Source: an uncultured Candidatus Saccharibacteria bacterium
Lineage (GTDB): Bacteria > Patescibacteriota > Saccharimonadia > Saccharimonadales > Saccharimonadaceae
NCBI GenBank assembly: GCA_938036915.1
Contig: CALHVV010000061.1
Coordinates: 1 to 10,431 of the forward strand
Length of the DNA stretch: 10,431 bases
Direction: 5' to 3'
Made by a program: the position numbers and the translations under genes. Of this stretch, positions 6,365-10,431 are shown one piece after another (the first letter of the stretch is position 1; every line of letters begins with the position of its first letter). Below the pieces are notes generated by a model, which did not search any database, was not told the DNA's origin, and saw only the letters and a program-made list of their open reading frames with translations.

Positions 6365-6427
6365 CGAAACGAATCCTTACTATCTAGCTAACCAGAAACG
6401 CTACTTTATGTCAATGATATCGTTTCG
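6365..6427. repeat. Pair of inverted CGAAACGA half-sites
   Basis: CGAAACGA at 6365-6372 and its complement TCGTTTCG at 6420-6427 are exact eight-base inverted copies with 47 bases between them. CGAAACG resembles one half of LacI-family operators used for sugar genes, but full operators have the halves adjacent. No regulator gene is in the window. Chance cannot be excluded. Confidence 0.25.
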
Positions 6428-6463
6428 TATAGTACCTCATATACTGCGTGTTCTGACCGCTTA

Positions 6464-6492
6464 TTCAAACTCGCCACCGAAAATGCTATACT
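6464..6492 (+). promoter_or_regulatory. Promoter of trpS, predicted leaderless
   Basis: A -35-like TTCAAA (6464-6469, four of six matches) is followed by a 17-base spacer ending in the extended element TGC (6484-6486) and the -10 TATACT (6487-6492). Six bases later comes the trpS ATG at 6499, exactly where transcription should start. No Shine-Dalgarno is present. Confidence 0.75.
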
Positions 6493-6498
6493 ACGTAT

Positions 6499-7530
6499 AT
6501 GTCCAAAGAAGTTATCCTCACCGGAATTCGTAGCAATGAAGAGCCAACGCTTGGCAATTATCTTGGTGCCTTTGTGCCAATGGTACAGCTGCAGCAGCAC
6601 TACGCTGGGCACTACCAGCTCAATATGTTTGTGCCCGACCTCCACAGCTTTACCACACCGATCGATCACACGACGCTCTACGAGAATACGCTAACCAATC
6701 TCAAGTATTTCATCGCGGCAGGGCTTGACATCACCGACGAACATACGTTTCTCTACCGGCAGAGCTTTATCCCAGCACACAGTGAACTCACATGGATTTT
6801 GGACTGCTTTACTGGCTTTGGCGAGATGAGCCGCATGACGCAATTTAAAGAAAAATCAGCTGATAACAATAATGTCACCGTTGGGCTCTTTAATTACCCT
6901 GTCCTAATGGCAGCTGATATCCTTCTTTACAACGCCCGATGGGTGCCAGTTGGTGAAGATCAGTTCCAGCACCTGGAGATTACGCGAGATATTGCACTGC
7001 GCATGAATCATAAGTTTGGCGAGCTCTTCACTGTTCCAGAGCCAACTGCCAAGCAAACCGCCTTCATCCAGCGCGACACCGGTCTACGCATTCGCAGCCT
7101 GACGAACCCAGAAAAGAAGATGAGTAAGAGTTCAAACGACCAAAAGTCCAAGATTAACCTTGCTGATACCCCCGCCCAAGCGCGCAAAAAGATCATGGCT
7201 GCCACGACAGACTCGCTTGGCGTTATCAACTTCGACTGGCAGCATCAGCCAGGCATTACTAATCTACTTCAACTGCTTGCAATCTTAACCAACCGTCCGC
7301 AAGATGAGGTAAATGCCGAGTGGGTAGGGCAGACCCAATATGGCCCACTCAAGCGTGCGGTGGCTGAGGCGGTGACTACCTTCCTCACTGATTTTCAAGC
7401 GCGGCTCGCAGGTATCTCCGACGAGACACTGCTTGCTACTCTCGAGCGCTCTGAGCGAGCAATGAATGAGGTCGCTAGCATCACGCTCCTCCGCGTACAA
7501 AAGGCGGTTGGCCTGCGGAGCACATCATGA
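6499..7530 (+). CDS. trpS: Tryptophanyl-tRNA synthetase
   Basis: This class Ic synthetase charges tRNA-Trp with tryptophan in the cytoplasm. The 343-residue protein has the usual length of bacterial TrpRS (about 330-345). The HIGH-type signature is PTLGNYLG at 16-23, and the KMSKS loop is exact at 207-211 (EKKMSKSSND). MAADILLY at 137-144 places Asp140 at the position that binds the indole nitrogen in the Geobacillus enzyme, and VPVGEDQ at 149-155 is the usual core motif. The C-terminal helical domain (about 250-343) is the tRNA-binding part. It starts at an ATG that coincides with the predicted transcription start, so it should be translated from a leaderless mRNA. The stop is TGA, and the pseudouridine synthase starts 25 bases on, probably in the same operon. 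No T-box or trp leader is seen upstream. Confidence 0.96.
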   Translation: MSKEVILTGIRSNEEPTLGNYLGAFVPMVQLQQHYAGHYQLNMFVPDLHSFTTPIDHTTLYENTLTNLKYFIAAGLDITDEHTFLYRQSFIPAHSELTWILDCFTGFGEMSRMTQFKEKSADNNNVTVGLFNYPVLMAADILLYNARWVPVGEDQFQHLEITRDIALRMNHKFGELFTVPEPTAKQTAFIQRDTGLRIRSLTNPEKKMSKSSNDQKSKINLADTPAQARKKIMAATTDSLGVINFDWQHQPGITNLLQLLAILTNRPQDEVNAEWVGQTQYGPLKRAVAEAVTTFLTDFQARLAGISDETLLATLERSERAMNEVASITLLRVQKAVGLRSTS

Positions 7531-7555
7531 GCATAGCGCAAGATGGAGTCATTGT

Positions 7556-8734
7556 ATGAAAATCACATCAAGCGACCTCCTTGCTATCTTACGCCAGTTT
7601 CGTCAAGCAACTGACGATAATGTCCCGCGCCACATCGACCAAATCGCCAGTAGCCACCCACAGCCTATCAACCAGCTAGTGCGCTTTCGCTTCGACCGCC
7701 GGCAGTACTTTTTGCTCATCGACGACACAGCGGAGGATCATGCATCCTACATCATGCAGCAGATCTACACCGCAAAAAGTGATGCAACAGGGGAGATCCT
7801 TTCCAATCCACTCAGCGACATCACGACCTACGGCCTACCGTTCAAAGGTAAAGACGTTTACCTCTTCCAGCAGCAGCGCACCACCCAGCGCCTTGATAGC
7901 CTACTTGCGGCTCGCTACCCCGAGACCAGTCGCTCCACCTGGCAAAAGCATATCAAGGCTGGTCACGTCGCTGTCAACGATAGAGTCATCTGCCAGCCGC
8001 GCCAGCTCGTAGCAGAGACTGATAGTATCGCCATCAACCTGCCTAACGCGGTCGACTATAGCGACAAAACCCTCCCCATCCTCTACATCGATGATGATGT
8101 GATCGTTATCAATAAGCCAGCCGGTGTCCTCACACATAGCAAGGGTGCGCTCAATGATGAGTTTACGGTTGCGGACTTCTTCCGGCGTTATACTTCGGTT
8201 GGGCTGGAGACAAATCGGCCAGGGATTGTGCATCGGCTAGACCGCGATACCAGCGGGGTGATGATTGGCGCACGTACGCCCGAGGCTTTCCAGCGGCTCA
8301 AAAAGCAATTCGCCGAGCGCCACGCCAAGAAGACATATCTAGCGGTTGTGGCAGGGCAACCCCGTCAGCAGCAAGCCAAGATTGATGTCCCGCTGGGGCG
8401 CAACCCAGCCGCGCCAAGTACCTTCCGGGCCGATCCACGCGGCAAATCTGCCCAAACAATCTACAAAGTACTCGCCACGCAGCCCAGCCTGAGCTTACTC
8501 GCTCTGCGCCCCCGCACTGGCCGGACACATCAGCTGCGCGTCCATCTAGCGTATATTGGTACACCGATTGTTGGTGATCGCGTCTATGGATCGGCAGGGG
8601 AGCGCCTCCTTCTGCACGCCTACCAGCTCGAAATCACGACTCGTGCTGGCCTGCGCCAGACGTTTGTTGCACCACCGCCAGCCGCCTTTATGGCACTCTT
8701 TCCTGAGGGAGCCGATGCCATCGCTCGTCTATAA
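7556..8734 (+). CDS. RluA/RluD-family RNA pseudouridine synthase with extra N-terminal region
   Basis: It should convert specific uridines in rRNA or tRNA to pseudouridine. From the ATG at 7556 (GGAG at 7545-7548, seven bases away) it has 392 residues, longer than RluD (about 320). A longer open frame starting at 7466 would overlap trpS and has no SD. About residues 1-105 match nothing I recognise. The S4 RNA-binding domain is at about 109-160 (RLDSLLAARY, KHIKAGHVAVNDR). The catalytic domain follows, with VINKPAGVLTHS at 184-195, the signature HRLDRDTSG at 226-234 with catalytic Asp229, KKTYLAVV at 258-265, and RTGRTHQLRVHLA at 320-332. All catalytic motifs look intact. Its end overlaps the holB start by 20 bases. 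Which uridine it modifies cannot be told, so no gene symbol is given. Confidence 0.92.
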   Translation: MKITSSDLLAILRQFRQATDDNVPRHIDQIASSHPQPINQLVRFRFDRRQYFLLIDDTAEDHASYIMQQIYTAKSDATGEILSNPLSDITTYGLPFKGKDVYLFQQQRTTQRLDSLLAARYPETSRSTWQKHIKAGHVAVNDRVICQPRQLVAETDSIAINLPNAVDYSDKTLPILYIDDDVIVINKPAGVLTHSKGALNDEFTVADFFRRYTSVGLETNRPGIVHRLDRDTSGVMIGARTPEAFQRLKKQFAERHAKKTYLAVVAGQPRQQQAKIDVPLGRNPAAPSTFRADPRGKSAQTIYKVLATQPSLSLLALRPRTGRTHQLRVHLAYIGTPIVGDRVYGSAGERLLLHAYQLEITTRAGLRQTFVAPPPAAFMALFPEGADAIARL

Positions 8735-9542
8735 CCCCCGCACCGAGCAGCGTCTTGCCCAGCTAGCGCAGCAGCCACCACAGTCATTGCTTCTTGTTGG
8801 TGCGCCTGGGCTTGGGCTTATGACTGCAGCACAGCAGGTTGCAGGCCGCACCGCACTTATCCTCCGGCCTCATACTAGCCAGGGACACAACGACCAGCAA
8901 CGCGGGACAATTCGCGTTGACGACATCCGCTCGCTTCACACACTTACTCAGGGCAAGGCAATGGCTCGGCAATTTGTCATTATTGACGATGCCGACCGGA
9001 TGACACCTGCCGCCCAAAATGCCTTCCTTAAACTCCTCGAAGAGCCGCCTCACGCACTTCATCTCATCCTCACCAGCCATCAACCTCAACGCTTGCTGGC
9101 AACAATTCGCTCACGCGTCCAAACCGTCCACATTATTCCACCTCAGCGAGCTCAAACAGCCAATCAGCTTGATCAACTTGGCATTATTGACCCGACGTGC
9201 CGCGCCCAGCTACAGTTTATTGCGCAGCAGCAACCTGCGACGATCGCACGCTTGGCTGCCAATAGCGAGGAGTTTCGCACCATTGCTCTGGCAATGACCG
9301 ACGCGCGCCAATATATCACTGGTGCTACCCGCCAACGCATCGTGATTGGGCAGCGCTATAGCCACGATCGAGCTCGTGCATTGCTCTTACTTGAGTGTGT
9401 GTTGCACATTATATGGCATACACTTCGGACGCAACCATCGCGGCAGCTGCTTACCCAGGCAGAATATATCGCACGCGCACACGAGCGCATTACTGCCAAT
9501 GCCAGCGTGCGGATTCAGCTGCTGGCATGTGGTATACTATAA
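8715..9542 (+). CDS. holB: DNA polymerase III delta-prime subunit (clamp loader)
   Basis: Delta prime is the stator of the clamp loader that places the sliding clamp on DNA. The 275-residue protein shows an AAA+ fold: strand SLLLVGAPGLG (24-34), a Walker B-like VIIDDADRM (88-96), then the DnaX/HolB-type segment AAQNAFLKLLEEPP (99-112), sensor 1 around LTSHQP (119-124) and the arginine-finger region TIRSRVQ (130-136, SRC in most relatives). The P-loop is broken: Leu-Met (35-36) replace the usual Lys and Ser/Thr, so it should not hydrolyse ATP, as in E. coli delta prime. The four-cysteine zinc module is absent. The C-terminal region (about 145-275) is helical and weakly conserved. The ATG at 8715 has GAGG at 8705-8708 and lies inside the end of the pseudouridine synthase gene, so translation is probably coupled. 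DnaX is the main alternative, but it has a working P-loop and is longer. Confidence 0.87.
   Translation: MPSLVYNPRTEQRLAQLAQQPPQSLLLVGAPGLGLMTAAQQVAGRTALILRPHTSQGHNDQQRGTIRVDDIRSLHTLTQGKAMARQFVIIDDADRMTPAAQNAFLKLLEEPPHALHLILTSHQPQRLLATIRSRVQTVHIIPPQRAQTANQLDQLGIIDPTCRAQLQFIAQQQPATIARLAANSEEFRTIALAMTDARQYITGATRQRIVIGQRYSHDRARALLLLECVLHIIWHTLRTQPSRQLLTQAEYIARAHERITANASVRIQLLACGIL
9530..9538 (+). promoter_or_regulatory. Extended -10 promoter of the TPR gene, inside the end of holB
   Basis: TGG TATACT (9530-9538) is an extended -10 element within the last codons of holB. The ATG at 9545 follows after six bases, the same spacing as in trpS, so it should be the first transcribed base. No -35 match and no Shine-Dalgarno are visible. 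Read-through from the upstream operon is also likely. Confidence 0.6.
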
Positions 9543-9544
9543 CT

Positions 9545-10429
9545 ATGTATGGATTATTATTGGTAGCCTGCGCTGGCGCTTTTGCCTTGTGGCAGCAGCA
9601 ATCAGTTGCCGAGACCACCTCACAATTACCAATGCGCCTCTCAGGTAAGCTTGATCGCCTGTGGGAGGTGGCTCAGGAGTCACTCCGCGATCGTCGTTAT
9701 CTCCGCGCCGAGAAGGCACTGCTCACGATTCTGCGGGTAGATGAGCGTAATGCAACCGCATATAATCGTCTTGGTATTTTATACGCCAAGCAGAAGGCCT
9801 TCGATGATGCGATTGAGTGTTTTGAGATCGCTCAAAGTTTAGAGCCAAGCGCTTCGAGCTTGCATAACGTTGGCCTCATCTATTACGAAACCAAGCGCTA
9901 CGACAAAGCTGCTCTCGCCTTTGAACAAGCACTGGCAATGGAGGACAAGCTGGCTGCGCGGCATATTGCCTATGCCAAGGTACAGGAAAAGCTCGGCCAT
10001 AGTAAGAAAATGCTAGAGTCACTCGAGCGAGCTGCCAAGCTAGAGCCTGGCACCCAAACATATCAGCTCCTGGCTGAAGGCTACGAACGCGCTGGCAATC
10101 ACAAAAAAGCCCAGCACATTCGGGCCAAGATACAACCCCAAGCTACCTCTGCGCAATCACCGCAGCACCACCGAGCACAACCAGAACCTCGCCAGCAACC
10201 TCAGCAACGCATTACTGTGCCGTCTCAGCAAGTAGAGCACCAACCTTCAACGGCGTATTACCATCCACCAGCTGCATTGCCCGCTCCAGCAGCGCCAACG
10301 TATACTCAAGCACCTCCGCAGCCAAATGCCGCCTACAGTCGACAGTCCGCCGCTGTTCATCCGCCAGCACGAGCACCAATGCCCGCTAACCGCATTCAGC
10401 GCGGTGCGCCACGCCGCATTACGATGTAG
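9545..10429 (+). CDS. Membrane-anchored TPR-repeat protein with Pro/Gln-rich tail
   Basis: A 294-residue protein of unknown specific role, whose TPR repeats suggest a protein-binding scaffold. Residues 2-16 form a short hydrophobic segment that may anchor it in the membrane. About 37-197 are tetratricopeptide repeats. The clearest are 71-104 (AYNRLGILYAKQKAFDDAI, then a helix ending in EP) and 105-137 (HNVGLIYYETKRYDKAALAF); flanking copies at about 37-70, 138-170 and 172-195 are weaker. From about 198 to the end the sequence is rich in Pro, Gln, Ala and His, probably disordered, with an arginine-rich end (RGAPRRITM). The open frame extends back to 9395, but that part overlaps holB. The ATG at 9545 is chosen because it follows the promoter at the leaderless spacing and starts just before the hydrophobic segment. 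Similar TPR proteins serve in envelope assembly, pili and secretion, but no neighbour points to one of these. Confidence 0.78.
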   Translation: MYGLLLVACAGAFALWQQQSVAETTSQLPMRLSGKLDRLWEVAQESLRDRRYLRAEKALLTILRVDERNATAYNRLGILYAKQKAFDDAIECFEIAQSLEPSASSLHNVGLIYYETKRYDKAALAFEQALAMEDKLAARHIAYAKVQEKLGHSKKMLESLERAAKLEPGTQTYQLLAEGYERAGNHKKAQHIRAKIQPQATSAQSPQHHRAQPEPRQQPQQRITVPSQQVEHQPSTAYYHPPAALPAPAAPTYTQAPPQPNAAYSRQSAAVHPPARAPMPANRIQRGAPRRITM

Positions 10430-10431
10430 CG

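Larger units (their letters stand above)
6255..6498. other. Divergent intergenic region between GH32 gene and trpS
   Basis: These 244 bases carry the control regions of both genes. On the minus side I see the GH32 Shine-Dalgarno and a -10-like CATAAT (complement of 6302-6307), but no convincing -35 for it. On the plus side there is the trpS promoter at 6464-6492. Two inverted copies of CGAAACGA lie at 6365-6372 and 6420-6427. No gene, tRNA or transposon trace is apparent. Confidence 0.5.

Noticed and set aside
4482..6498. A mobile element carrying the GH32 gene
   Set aside because: No transposase, integrase, terminal inverted repeat or target duplication is visible at either side. Transfer is suggested only by composition and by the gene's isolation.
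6309..6533. A 74-codon open frame upstream of and overlapping trpS
   Set aside because: There is no SD, its sequence resembles no known protein, it overlaps the trpS start and it runs through the trpS promoter.
7466..7555. A 30-residue N-terminal extension of the pseudouridine synthase
   Set aside because: It would overlap the end of trpS in another frame and has no SD, whereas the ATG at 7556 has GGAG seven bases upstream.
8556..8714. A 53-residue N-terminal extension of the delta-prime subunit
   Set aside because: It lies entirely within the conserved C-terminal part of the pseudouridine synthase gene, its translation is unlike AAA+ proteins, and the ATG at 8715 has an SD.
9545..9580. A lipobox-like LVAC at residues 6-9 of the TPR protein
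   Set aside because: The cysteine is at residue 9 with no basic residue before it, too short and uncharged for a lipoprotein signal. A simple membrane anchor is the safer reading.
1..10431. Recoding of TGA as glycine, as in SR1/Gracilibacteria
   Set aside because: trpS ends in TGA, and none of the identified proteins needs an in-frame TGA to be complete.

Overview
The window looks like a piece of a small-genome Candidate Phyla Radiation (Patescibacteria) chromosome, most likely Candidatus Saccharibacteria (TM7). This is inferred from gene order and style, since no search could be run. The evidence is as follows. rplQ, rplM and rpsI follow rpoA directly, without the truA or ECF-transporter genes that separate them in Actinobacteria and Firmicutes. 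Genes are tightly packed. RpsD and the DNA polymerase III delta-prime subunit both lack zinc-binding cysteines. TGA is used as a stop (trpS) and no gene needs TGA read as a sense codon, so the code is standard, unlike that of Gracilibacteria/SR1.

Layout. Positions 1-3501 hold the distal part of the alpha-type ribosomal operon on the plus strand: rpsM (5' end outside the window), rpsK, rpsD, rpoA, rplQ, rplM, rpsI. Neighbouring genes nearly abut, most have good Shine-Dalgarno sequences, and a hairpin terminator follows rpsI. Positions 3502-3689 are an intergenic stretch with inverted repeats and a promoter for a small alpha/beta hydrolase (3690-4481). Convergent to it on the minus strand is the accessory gene of the window, a secreted GH32 beta-fructosidase related to levanases (4608-6254), which is visibly more AT-rich than its neighbours. 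A 244-bp divergent region leads to a second plus-strand housekeeping run: trpS, an RluA-family pseudouridine synthase with an unusual N-terminal region, holB (delta prime), and a membrane-anchored TPR protein with a proline/glutamine-rich tail.

How the parts work together. The first block supplies ribosomal proteins and the RNA polymerase alpha subunit. The second supplies tryptophanyl-tRNA, modified RNA uridines and a clamp-loader subunit. The GH32 enzyme would act outside the cell on fructans such as levan, releasing sugar for the cell or for its host or neighbours. That is a reasonable role for an episymbiont, but it is inferred.

Most notable signals. (1) Three genes (hydrolase, trpS, TPR protein) have an extended -10 promoter (TGnTAnanT type) so close to the start codon that their mRNAs should be leaderless or nearly so; in trpS and the TPR gene the spacing is identical. 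This contrasts with the SD-led ribosomal and GH32 genes. (2) The GH32 gene sits among housekeeping genes. (3) About 105 residues of unrecognised sequence precede the S4 domain of the pseudouridine synthase. (4) Two orphan extended -10 elements lie next to short structured intergenic sequences. I found no CRISPR array, tRNA, rRNA, insertion sequence or convincing new multi-gene system.
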